Assembly: GCF_000002875.2 (NCBI RefSeq)
Contig: NC_009400.2
Span: 379,574 to 443,573, forward strand
DNA from: Leishmania infantum JPCM5
Taxonomy: Eukaryota > Euglenozoa > Kinetoplastea > Trypanosomatida > Trypanosomatidae
Direction: 5' to 3'
Length of the DNA stretch: 64,000 nucleotides
The position numbers were made by a program, and so were the translations under genes. Shown piece by piece: positions 28,631 through 37,780 of this stretch. A model generated the notes under the pieces. It was given only the letters and a program-made list of their open reading frames with translations. It was not told where the DNA came from and made no database searches. Within the stretch, counting starts at the first letter, position 1, and the number at the start of each line of letters is the position of its first letter.

Positions 28631-31567
28631 ATGCGCTTTCTGCGTTTTCGAGAGTCACGTGGTGCTGCCCCTTGCGCGGCGCAAGATTCCGAAAGCGTTG
28701 TCGTCGCGACCGTTGGCAGTCGTCGCCTACGGAGTGTGTCGCGGCACGCGCGCACACTATGGCAGTGGTCGTCGTCTTTGAGGAGTAGCAGCTGCCGTTG
28801 CTGCGTGTCATGTTTTGCACTGCTGGGGCAGCGCGTGCAGCGTTCGTGCCGCTGGCTGAAGAGGCGCAGGCTGCTGTGGTGTGCGGTGGCGGCACTGCTC
28901 CTGCTGCTGCTCATTACACTGACCCTCGCTGTGGTCCTCCTCATCGCGCTCACGTGGAACTATCCGTGGACGCAGTCGCATGTGGAGGGGTGGCTGCGCG
29001 ACTTGACCGTGAGCCGATTCTCCGCGGTGGTGCCGGGCAACGCTCACCCGCGCGAGCCAGAGCGACTGTGGGGGCTCACAGTGCGATCACCAGAGGCGCT
29101 GTCGACAGAGTCGGTTGCCAACAATGGCAGAGGCGGCCGGACGAGTGAGACGGATGCTGCTGCGCGACAGGAGCAACTAGCGGCGCGCTTGCTGGACCTG
29201 CACGGGGCCATGCTGCTCCTTTACACATTTGTGAACGGCAGCGAGGCGAACCACGTCTACCGTCGGCTCGCACTCATGGCTTGCGGCGATTATATACGCA
29301 ATGTCGAGTTCCAACTTGCACTGAACGGCGTCGTGACGGACGGCAAGGGTACGACGGAGTTTTGCACGACGTCCATTCATCGCGCCAAGACGAATGCGGA
29401 GGTGCGGAAGATGGTGGCTCGTCGTGCTTCGACCACGGTAACGAGTCGCGATCGCGAGTCGGACGAGCTGCGGCACAGCCTGCGCAGCGTGGAGCAGCAC
29501 GTGCGGTGGCACCGCGGCCGCGTGGTGATGGTGTCGCCCGGGCACCACCCGACGTGGGTGGACGGCGCGAAGAACTTCCTTGCTGGGATGTGCGGCGGTG
29601 CGCGCGTGCAGGCGCTGCGGTCGAGCGGGACGCACCTGCGCGTGACGACTGTGCACCAGGACGCCGTGATGCCGACGCACGCGAGGCTCACTGTCAACAC
29701 AAACGCTATCGAGCAGCACCTGTGGCGCGTGCGCAACATGACACCCGTGCACGTGTACATGAACGACGACTACTTTGTGAACCGCGACGTTGCGATCACG
29801 GACCTGTTCAACGAGTATGGCGGCACGATTGTGCGGACGGAGTCAGCAGCCATTGCCGGCGCGAAGACTGGCAATTCCGGTCTCATGACGTGGGCGGATG
29901 GAGTCTTGGGCACAAACTTCTTCGTCACTGACGAGCTGGATCTGCGGCACGAAGATGAGGTACCTGCTGCTGTCGTGCGGTTGTGGCAGCAGCAGGACGA
30001 TGCGCTCACGCTCTGGGACGTCGAGGCGGTGAAGGAGGGCAAGACGCCACTGCCAGCGGTCAAGGCTCCTAACCTACGAAACGCCATCTTCATCATGCTG
30101 GACTACGCCGAGACTTCCCCACCGCGCAGCATCGCGGTGCCCCGCGTCGACACGGTGGACGGAGTCGTAGCCGCGTACAGCAGTCGCACATTCGGCACGT
30201 TGCGGCCCCGCTTTTACGCGACCCACGCGCCGTTCGTGTACTGCACGAACATGCTGCGGTACTTCGCCTTGCGGTACCAGCGCGAGTTCGCGCAGTCGAT
30301 GTTTTTGAGCCGTGCGCGTAGCGCGTCCGATCTTTCTGTACCCTTCTTGTACAACGCCTTCATCATGGCGCGGCCATGGCAGGCGTCGCCGCGCTTTCCC
30401 GCCTACATCACCCTTCGACAGCAACTGAAGGAGCGGCAGCTGCGAACTGCGTCACTGTCACCATCACTGATGCCAGCAGAGCCAAAGGCGGCCGACGCAG
30501 CTGGCGTGGGAGAGAGGCAGCCGCACATGGAATGGCCATCGCAGCCCCCACCCAAGCAGGTGCCTGGAGTGTCCGTGGAGGAGAAGATCAATGTAGCGCC
30601 CATCGAGCTGAACAACTGCGATGGCTGTGCACCTGCTACGATGCTCGTTGGCCCTGAAAAGAGTGAATGCCTTTTCGGCAAGTTCTCCGACGACCTGCGC
30701 GCCAACGATGGTTTCATGCGACAAGTGAGTCAAGCGCAGCCCCTCTTCTTCAACGTGAACGCTGGTCTCACGAAGCCCGAGGCAGCCGATCAGTTGCGCG
30801 CCTTCCTGCAAGAGTTGTTCCCTAAGCCTATTTTCCTAGAAAACAACGCCGGAGGCGACGCTGCTCTGTCGAGGCTGTTTGGCGACCTGATGGCGCTGCC
30901 GGTGGTGGGCGTTGTGTCATACGAGGAGGGCGTGTGCCCGCTTGTGCGGAGCCTTGCGCTCGCGTTCGCGGGGCACCACCGTGGCGGCGTGCGTGTGAGC
31001 GTGCAGCGGTATGGGTTCGGCGAGGTGGACGCCACCATGGCGGAGGTGCGGCAGGACTTGCGGTACGCGCAGCAGAGCGCCATGCCTGCTGTTGCCTGCA
31101 CCTACGCCGCGCACGTGACCGTGAAGAAATCGCGAAGAGGCGAGTCTCTGGCGGCCCTTGCGCGGCGCGTGCTGGATGCTGCTGACAAAACCGGTAGTAG
31201 TGGCGTAGAGCTGCCGTCGACGTGCGGCGTGGGCAGCGCTGGGCTGCGCGTGCGCGGGTTCGTGGTGGACGCGCGGACGCCAGGTGCGCCGTTACGTGAC
31301 ATGCGAGCTGTGGCCACGGCGCTAGCGGTGCCTGCGCAGACGCTGTCGCTGGAGGACTTCCGCGCCGTTGCTGTTGGGCCGTCGGAGGGCGACGTGGTGC
31401 TGGTTGTGTCGCGCGAGGACGCGGAGGCGAAGGCGGTGCACTGGGTGAATGGGGCGTCGGAGAGTGACCTGCTTGTGACGTACCCGCTGCCGGTGGAGGC
31501 GTACGAGGACATGGGCGCGGAGGTGCGGTGGGTTGAGTGGAGGCCAAGGGCGAAAGCCACTTTTTAG
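28631..31567 (+). CDS. Stealth-family glycosyl-1-phosphate transferase, array copy 6 (most diverged)
   Basis: The 978-residue protein has a long basic cytosolic N-terminus and a strong Leu-rich anchor (about 81-108). CR1 is reduced to YTFVNGSEANHVYRR (about 197-212). CR2 starts near 273 with RDRESDELR and keeps the NDD motif (378-380), but 29674-29709 has different sequence (THARLTVNTNAI in place of YGMRLTVDSHVI). CR3 is near 530-576 and CR4 near 704 (PLFFNVNAG...PKPIFLE). The linker before CR4 and the Ala-rich stretch after it differ from other copies. In the C-terminal region identical patches (about 30869-30998, 31206-31280, 31326-31530) alternate with diverged ones, and the last ten residues differ. 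It looks like an older member partly overwritten by conversion. Confidence 0.88.
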   Translation: MRFLRFRESRGAAPCAAQDSESVVVATVGSRRLRSVSRHARTLWQWSSSLRSSSCRCCVSCFALLGQRVQRSCRWLKRRRLLWCAVAALLLLLLITLTLAVVLLIALTWNYPWTQSHVEGWLRDLTVSRFSAVVPGNAHPREPERLWGLTVRSPEALSTESVANNGRGGRTSETDAAARQEQLAARLLDLHGAMLLLYTFVNGSEANHVYRRLALMACGDYIRNVEFQLALNGVVTDGKGTTEFCTTSIHRAKTNAEVRKMVARRASTTVTSRDRESDELRHSLRSVEQHVRWHRGRVVMVSPGHHPTWVDGAKNFLAGMCGGARVQALRSSGTHLRVTTVHQDAVMPTHARLTVNTNAIEQHLWRVRNMTPVHVYMNDDYFVNRDVAITDLFNEYGGTIVRTESAAIAGAKTGNSGLMTWADGVLGTNFFVTDELDLRHEDEVPAAVVRLWQQQDDALTLWDVEAVKEGKTPLPAVKAPNLRNAIFIMLDYAETSPPRSIAVPRVDTVDGVVAAYSSRTFGTLRPRFYATHAPFVYCTNMLRYFALRYQREFAQSMFLSRARSASDLSVPFLYNAFIMARPWQASPRFPAYITLRQQLKERQLRTASLSPSLMPAEPKAADAAGVGERQPHMEWPSQPPPKQVPGVSVEEKINVAPIELNNCDGCAPATMLVGPEKSECLFGKFSDDLRANDGFMRQVSQAQPLFFNVNAGLTKPEAADQLRAFLQELFPKPIFLENNAGGDAALSRLFGDLMALPVVGVVSYEEGVCPLVRSLALAFAGHHRGGVRVSVQRYGFGEVDATMAEVRQDLRYAQQSAMPAVACTYAAHVTVKKSRRGESLAALARRVLDAADKTGSSGVELPSTCGVGSAGLRVRGFVVDARTPGAPLRDMRAVATALAVPAQTLSLEDFRAVAVGPSEGDVVLVVSREDAEAKAVHWVNGASESDLLVTYPLPVEAYEDMGAEVRWVEWRPRAKATF

Positions 31568-32583
31568 CGGCTGCAGGAGAAAGACGAGACGAGCTGGATG
31601 GCTGAGTGTAGGGGTGGGTGGGTGGGGAACGCTTGTAGAGTAGGCAAGCGCACGCGCGCGCTGGCTGGCGTGACGCTTCAAGGTCGTCTGTCCTCCCACC
31701 CGGCACACGATGAGCCAGCAGGAAGAGGTGCTGCTCGGCTTTGAGTGCTTCGTGTTCTGTCTCTGTCCGCTGACGAGCGCCGCCTCCATCGATCGCTCTT
31801 ATTCGGTGTGCAAGCGCGCGAGACAGACACACGAGCATGCACAGAGGTGTGCGCACCCCAAAGGCAACGGCTGTGCCTTCATTGTGGTGTCTGCAAGACG
31901 GTGACGTGACGACGCAGCATGACCTGCGCAGCGAAGCGGATGTAGCTGCATCACTGTACGCATGGAAAGCCGAAAACACAATACAACAACGAAAGGGTAA
32001 AGGCGTGGGGCAGAACGATGCGGAAGAGGAGGATACCCGCATGCTTTTGTGGTGGCAGGGACGGATGCCGCCACGTCACACGGATGGGCTTCTGCTACTC
32101 CAAGAACCCCCTCCTTCTCCTTTCACACGCGCACACGCACGGCATGACTCTCTGTCGCTATTTCGTATTTGCTCCCCCTTTTCGATGTGTTTCCTTTCGT
32201 TATCGCTCTGTGAGACGCTGGCGCACGTACACTCATGACCGCGGTGGCCGTGTGTATGCTGCGCTCATGTGCCCACCCCACTCCTCCTTTCCCTCCCTTC
32301 CCTCACTTCCCTCACCACACACACACACACACACGCATCGACGTTGCCACCCGCAGTGATCCCATCTGCACTCCGCTGGCACTCTTTCTCGGCGCTTTTA
32401 CTTCTTTCGGCATTCCACTTCTCGCTCTCCCCGCGTGCACGCACGATCGACACGACCGCGCTGGCCGCACCCACGGACACCTCGTACAGAACCTCTTTAA
32501 CCACCATAGCGGCGACGAGTGGTGGGAAAGGGGGGAGGGGAAAACGAAAAGAAAACACGTTCACACCTCTAGCACGTCGAACC
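31568..32583. other. Spacer between Stealth array and UFM1
   Basis: About 1 kb with no gene seen. A pyrimidine tract (about 32280-32318) and a (CA)n run (32318-32334) precede an AG near 32356, the likely splice site for UFM1. This marks the right edge of the Stealth array. Confidence 0.6.
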
Positions 32584-32931
32584 ATGAGCGCTGCGAACGA
32601 CTCCGGTGCTCCTGCGGCGCCGAGCGGCAACAAGGTAACCTTCCGCGTCATCCTCACCTCGGAGCGGAGCCAACCATTTCGTGTGATCAGCATTGCCGAG
32701 GAGGCCCCGCTCACGGCGGTGCTGCGCTTCGCCGCCGAGGAGTTCGGCGTTGCTTCCGTTGACTCCATGGCCGCGACCACTAAGGACGGCACCGGCATCA
32801 ACCCTGCGCAGACGGCCGGCACGGTGTTCATGAAGTATGGTCAGGAGATCCGACTGATTCCGCGTGATCGCGTCGGTGCCGCCCCCTGCGTCCGCCTTCT
32901 GAGGAGCCGGTGGCGGTGGTGGAGGGGGTGA
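32584..32931 (+). CDS. UFM1: Ubiquitin-fold modifier 1 (UFM1) precursor
   Basis: The 115-residue protein matches UFM1 over residues 16-98, with the hallmark stretches [30 protein letters not shown] and [12 protein letters not shown]1 is a ubiquitin-like protein that is cut after its C-terminal glycine, activated by UBA5, passed to UFC1 and attached to target lysines. Here the conserved glycine is residue 98 and is followed by 17 residues (AAPC... ending in a Trp/Arg-rich tail), where human UFM1 has only Ser-Cys. A UFSP-type protease would have to remove this tail. Work on Leishmania donovani linked UFM1 to mitochondria and fatty-acid oxidation. The ATG at 32584 is the first after the likely splice site that keeps the family N-terminus. 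Confidence 0.95.
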   Translation: MSAANDSGAPAAPSGNKVTFRVILTSERSQPFRVISIAEEAPLTAVLRFAAEEFGVASVDSMAATTKDGTGINPAQTAGTVFMKYGQEIRLIPRDRVGAAPCVRLLRSRWRWWRG

Positions 32932-33896
32932 GAGTGGCAAGCGATGCTGTGTCTCTTGTGTGCCATACCAAGGCACCTGAGCTGAACCGCGCCTGTCTCG
33001 CGACACTATTTTCCCTCAGTTTTGGTTCTCTTTCGCTGTGGGCGCTTCTCCCTTGTAAAGGATTTCAGTGGCACACATACATGCATACATAAACGCATAT
33101 GCGTGTGTGTGTGTGTGTGCCTCTCTCTGCCAAGTGCACGACGGTGCCTTCGAACTCCCCCATCCCCTCAAAACAACGGCACGCGCATATGTGCGGATAA
33201 GCGCGCGCGTGTGCTGACATCGAAGAGGACAACGAGGAACGAAGGAAAGCAGGAGCGTGCTATGGCCGCTCTTTCTCTTCTGCTGGCGGACGTGCATGTC
33301 TGCGTGCGTGCCTTCCAGAGCCGTCCACGATTTGTCGGACTCCACTCTCTTTATGCGCATGACGTCCGTGCGCGCCCCCCCTCCACTTCCCTCTCTTTCT
33401 TTCCCTACCCCCTAACTTCGCCTCACCTCTCGCACCCGCTCTTGCCGCACATGCGTCAGCGCGCTTCTCTCGAGGTTTTGAGTGTGATCTGCTTTTTTCA
33501 GTTGTGTCTGCACGGATTGCATGCTTGGGTGCGGCTGTGTCCGCGCACACGCCCCCATCCCTCTCTGTGGCTGTCTCTTTCTCTCTGTTGCTTCATCCTG
33601 TTGCACCTTCTCCGTCGACGATCTCTTCGCCCCTTTTCAGGGAGGTTCCTGTCGGCGTCATCGGCGTCATCTGCGCTTGTACATAAAAGTATTATTTCTT
33701 TTGCGTTGCGTTGCGCTTTACTCGGCCGGTCTGCCTGCGTTGCCACACCGTCGGCAGCCATCTCTCCCCATCTCTCCCCATCTTTTCCCCCTCCTCTCTC
33801 TCACGCGCATCCTTCCAAGACTCTTTCTCCCGTTGACTCCATCTGCGTACGCACGTGTGCGCCACGTGTGTAGGCGCATCGGGATCAGGTGTCGAG
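32932..33896. other. Spacer between UFM1 and the next gene
   Basis: About 960 bases of C/T-rich spacer with a (GT)n patch near 33103-33119 and short tandem CATCTCTCCC units near 33758-33783. An AG at 33872-33873 after a long C/T stretch is a likely splice site, leaving a leader of about 23 bases. Confidence 0.6.
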
Positions 33897-35447
33897 ATGG
33901 CGCTCTCCTCGCAGTGGAGCCAGGCTGTCGTGGTGCGGGCGACGACCAAGGGTGAGGTAATAGTGCCGCAGCAGCCAAACAACGGTACCGCGCGCGCCAT
34001 GGCGGCAGCTGGCAACCCCATCATCGTGCGTGCCCGCACAGCCGCCAACTTCGGCGCAGGGGTGACGCCGAATGCGGATGGCCGTGGCGACCGTGGCAGT
34101 AGCGGGCATGGCTTCCTCTCTGCCTTCGTCACTGGCTATGACATCAGCCAAACTTTCTGGATGCCAAACCCAAGCAAGGGAGAGATCGGCCTGCTGGAGT
34201 ACCTCTATCGGCGCGGCCCGACGAACAAGTCACACGTGCTGCTGCAGAGTCGCCCGCTCCCGGAGCTACAGTTCAACTTTTCCACGTGCACCGGGTGCAA
34301 CATCGACCTCAGCCACAACATGTTCCGTCTCTCCAAGGCTGCCATGGCACTCCAGCACATGGACGCAACGCTCGGCGACGACGCCGACGCCTACGACGAC
34401 AGTGGAATGGACATGAGCGTCGGCGGTAGCGGTGCGGGAGGATCCACCGGATGCAACAACTTCTCTTCTAGCTTGTCATCACCCTCGACGTCATCTCGGC
34501 GGCCGGGGTCGACGCCGCAGCGGATCAGCATCTCGACCCGCGCCTTCAAAGCCACCATGCGGGCGAGTCTGCAGTCCCTTCAGGAAGAAGACTACTACCT
34601 CGTCAAGTACCGCGACTACAGCGCCTGGGCTGTTTCCGAGTACCGCAGCATCTGCAAGACAGACTCCATATTTGGCCGCAAGTACGTCGAGCAGTGCTTC
34701 GCCGTGCACGTGGGGCGAGAGCCAGGGGAACTGGTGCTCATCACGGAGGCGCAGTTCCTGTACGGTGTCGACGTGCTGCAGCGGCAGCTGATAAACCAGC
34801 TTACGAACGCCGTGCCGCGTCCACCGGCCGGCTGGGGCGGCGTGGACGCGAACCAGAGCAGCTATCAGCAGTACCAGATCGATATCAACTACAGCGCCTT
34901 GAACGCAGACCAGTTCCGCTCTCTCGGCGCAGTGCTCGGCGACGGCATGAGGCACGTGGGGGTTACGTGGGAGGAAGAAAGGCGCGCGGAGAAAGCGAAG
35001 GCGGAAGCGCGTGCGCGGGCGAGGGGTGGTGACGACGACTATGATTACACGCCGCCCGCCTGGTACGACTGGACCCCCAGCGCGATCCGTGCGCGGGTGC
35101 AGCGCCGCCTTCACAGGTGTTACCGTAGTGTTGGCCAGCTCACCGTGCAGCTTGCCGTGGTCGGCGTGTGCGGATTTCTTGTCTACCGCGCTGTGAAGGG
35201 GTACATTCCCGGCTTGTCCTCGCTGAGCGATGGCTACCAAGAGGACCGTGGCGGTGGTGGCGGACGTGGGGGCCGCGGCGGCGGCAGCCGTGGAGGGCGA
35301 GGAGACGGTCGCTACTGCGACTGCCGCCGTAGCGGTCGCGGCAACGATGACTACTACTACGACTACCGGCCGGGACTCTTCCGCAGCATCTTGATGGGCC
35401 CCAAGGAAGTGTTCGACTACATGCTAGCCCCTACCCCGGATCGGTAG
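33897..35447 (+). CDS. Conserved-looking hypothetical protein with C-terminal membrane segment and Gly/Arg-rich tail
   Basis: The 516-residue protein is not one I recognise. The ATG chosen is the first in frame; the open frame to its left has only a GTG. A soluble region (about 1-400) contains mixed alpha/beta-looking stretches (FWMPNPSKGEIGLLEYLYRR, and a Cys-rich TCTGCNIDL), a Ser/Gly-rich insert (about 165-205) and a charged helix (about 360-385, EERRAEKAKAEARARAR). One membrane segment (about 411-435) follows, then a Gly/Arg-rich run (about 450-480) and a Tyr/Asp patch. This order suggests a tail-anchored or single-pass protein with most of its mass on one side. It belongs to the same transcription unit. 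No function can be given. Confidence 0.85.
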   Translation: MALSSQWSQAVVVRATTKGEVIVPQQPNNGTARAMAAAGNPIIVRARTAANFGAGVTPNADGRGDRGSSGHGFLSAFVTGYDISQTFWMPNPSKGEIGLLEYLYRRGPTNKSHVLLQSRPLPELQFNFSTCTGCNIDLSHNMFRLSKAAMALQHMDATLGDDADAYDDSGMDMSVGGSGAGGSTGCNNFSSSLSSPSTSSRRPGSTPQRISISTRAFKATMRASLQSLQEEDYYLVKYRDYSAWAVSEYRSICKTDSIFGRKYVEQCFAVHVGREPGELVLITEAQFLYGVDVLQRQLINQLTNAVPRPPAGWGGVDANQSSYQQYQIDINYSALNADQFRSLGAVLGDGMRHVGVTWEEERRAEKAKAEARARARGGDDDYDYTPPAWYDWTPSAIRARVQRRLHRCYRSVGQLTVQLAVVGVCGFLVYRAVKGYIPGLSSLSDGYQEDRGGGGGRGGRGGGSRGGRGDGRYCDCRRSGRGNDDYYYDYRPGLFRSILMGPKEVFDYMLAPTPDR

Positions 35448-36930
35448 TGGTGGCCCGATCTGCAGGCCCTTTGCGTATGCTGCGCCTGATTCTCTTCCTC
35501 GTCTGCTTTTCTCTAACCCCTCGGTGGCTCTACTCCGCGTAGATCGTCGTTTGCTTATGGGACTGGTTTGCGTGTTTGTGTCCATCAGTGTTCCTGTATA
35601 CGTTGCTGTGGCAGGCGTGTCTTCGGTGTGCGCGGAGGCACGTGCATTTCTACTTGAAGGGAAGAGGTATGCTGTCGCACCTTAGCTGCCGGTGAAAGAC
35701 GGCGTGCCCGCATGGACGTGCTTCCGTGGAGCCGCATCGCGCAGGAGAGGAGAAACAGGCGCGTACCTACGGAGAGAGGGGGCGGGCGGGGATGAGGAAG
35801 AGGGTCGAGTGCGATTCAGGTGGGTGATGGGGCCGATGGCTAGAGTGCAACGTCCCACGCATGCAGCCGCTTCCCTCCCGGACTGCCTCTCCACCCACCC
35901 ACTACTGCTGCACCGCGACAACACACTCTCTCACCTTTGTGTTCGTACACGCCCCCGTCCTCACACCTTATAAACGGGGCCGAGAAGAGAGGAAGCCAGT
36001 CGAGTCACGCTTCAGCGGCAATTCTCGCGCGCTGTGTGAGAGTGGGCTCATCTTCGCGCGTGCATGCGTGCGTCTTCGTTTCTGTATCTGTATGCCGGTA
36101 TTCGCTTAGAAGCAGAGAACGCGAGCGACACGGAGCAGCAACACACATGCTCAATCATCTACAGTATGGGCAAGAGGAGAGGCGTGCATGAGCCCCTCCC
36201 CCCTCGCAGCGACGCACACAGGCGCACGCTTCTCTGACTCTCTCTCCGTGCCTGTGTATGTGTGCGTGTGCGCGCACTATCGGACTCTGCGAAGGGGCAG
36301 CGTAATCGACTATCGTTAGCCCCACCCCGCACCTCACGCACATCATGCACGGTTGCCCAGTCTGTCTGTCCTTTTCCCTACGCTTTTCTCTGTGCCTCTT
36401 GCTGGATCTGTGCGTATTACGGATACCTCCATAAGCGGCCTTCCTCTCTCGCTCTATCTTCTTGCGTGCACATCGTGGCCGGCGTTGCGGTGCTGCATCT
36501 CCCCTGCACACCCTCCCGCTGTTGTAATGCATGCGTGCACGTGGTGGAGTTCCACTGATCGTTGTTTCTGCTGCGAATGCCGCCGCGATGGAGATAGGAG
36601 GCACGCATCCCCCCTCACCCTCTGTGATTTCTTTGCTCGCATCGACCAGCCCAGAGAAACCAGCATGCAAGTAGAGGCAGCGTACCTCACCAGGATGCTG
36701 ACTGGGGCGGCCCACACCCTCTCTCACCAACTCACATGTTGAGCCTTCGACCCTCCGCGCGCAGGCTGCAGCTGCACTCCTACCCCACCCCGCCGCGTCT
36801 CCCATACCAGATAATCTACCCCTCGTCCATTTGTGTGATAGCGCAGACTCTTGCTGACTGCCATGCATGTGCGTTGCAGTCGACCGGCTCACACATCGTT
36901 GTGCCGTCGTCGGAGTCACCGTCACGGCCA
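35448..36930. other. Spacer, no gene seen
   Basis: About 1.5 kb of mixed GC-rich and pyrimidine-rich DNA with only short frames. Nothing stands out. Confidence 0.5.
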
Positions 36931-37780
36931 AGTTAATTCAACTGTCCGTATCACGCTGTTCTGCCGGCACCCAAGAGGGGACGACGCTGCCCCAGATCAG
37001 CTCCTCCGTTACTGGACCTGCTAGACCGCCTGCTTCCCCCAACGGCAACGGTGGAGCCGACATCTCCGGCTGCCCCTTTCAGCGTTTCACGCCCGGAAAT
37101 CACCACGGCGGTCAGTAGCACCAGCACCTCCCGCGCTGCGGCAGTCAAGTCGCTGACATCGGAGGAGGTACGCCGGCAGCACTTGAGCGGCGCTTGATCG
37201 AGTACTGCCTTCTCTCCTCACGGAGCCCCTCACAAGAATTACTAAGGCCCGCACCACCATCATCACCACTGCCGGGACTACCGCGTGCTTCTGCCGTTAA
37301 CCCCCACCTCGAACGTAGGACCGGTAGCTCCGCCGGCGCTGCCGACGCCCCGACGCCACCTGGGCGGCCTACACACTCCAGGCACGCGGCTTCGCTTGTA
37401 TCGGCACTAGCCGCATGGGGAGGAACTGATCTTCGGCACTAAAAGTCACGGACTGCAGGCCTCGGCTGTCATGGTGCCTCACGTGGCCCATCGCTACCAA
37501 CCGGTGCCGTTTTCACATGGCCCTTCTTATCTGGCCGCCACCGCCATTCATGACGCGTCCTCGGTGAGGGAGACGGCGGTGGTGAACAGAGTACAAACCT
37601 TCCGAAGGCTGAAGCGCGCCTCTGCCCGTGATGCGCAACACCGTGCTGCACCCTCCTCATCGTCGATGCCGGTGTTTTTGCAGTTACTGGGAGGGGAGTG
37701 GTTGCGAGGCGGCGGGGGCGCTAGACGCTGCTGGCTACTTCTCTACTCATCTTGTCCTCCTGGAGCGGTCTGAGGCGTAG
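36930..37780 (+). pseudogene. Possible decayed coding sequence
   Basis: Composition here shifts from pyrimidine-rich spacer to the A/C/G-rich mix of real genes. Coding-like wording appears in successive frames, each stopped within 60-100 codons. One is an Ala/Pro/Thr-rich stretch ending SLTSEEVRRQHL before a TGA near 37198. Another, around 37395-37670, contains HRYQPVPFSHGPSYLAAT and a RRLKRASARDAQH tail. No frame carries through and no family is recognised. It may be a gene broken by frameshifts, or chance GC-rich DNA. Confidence 0.35.
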
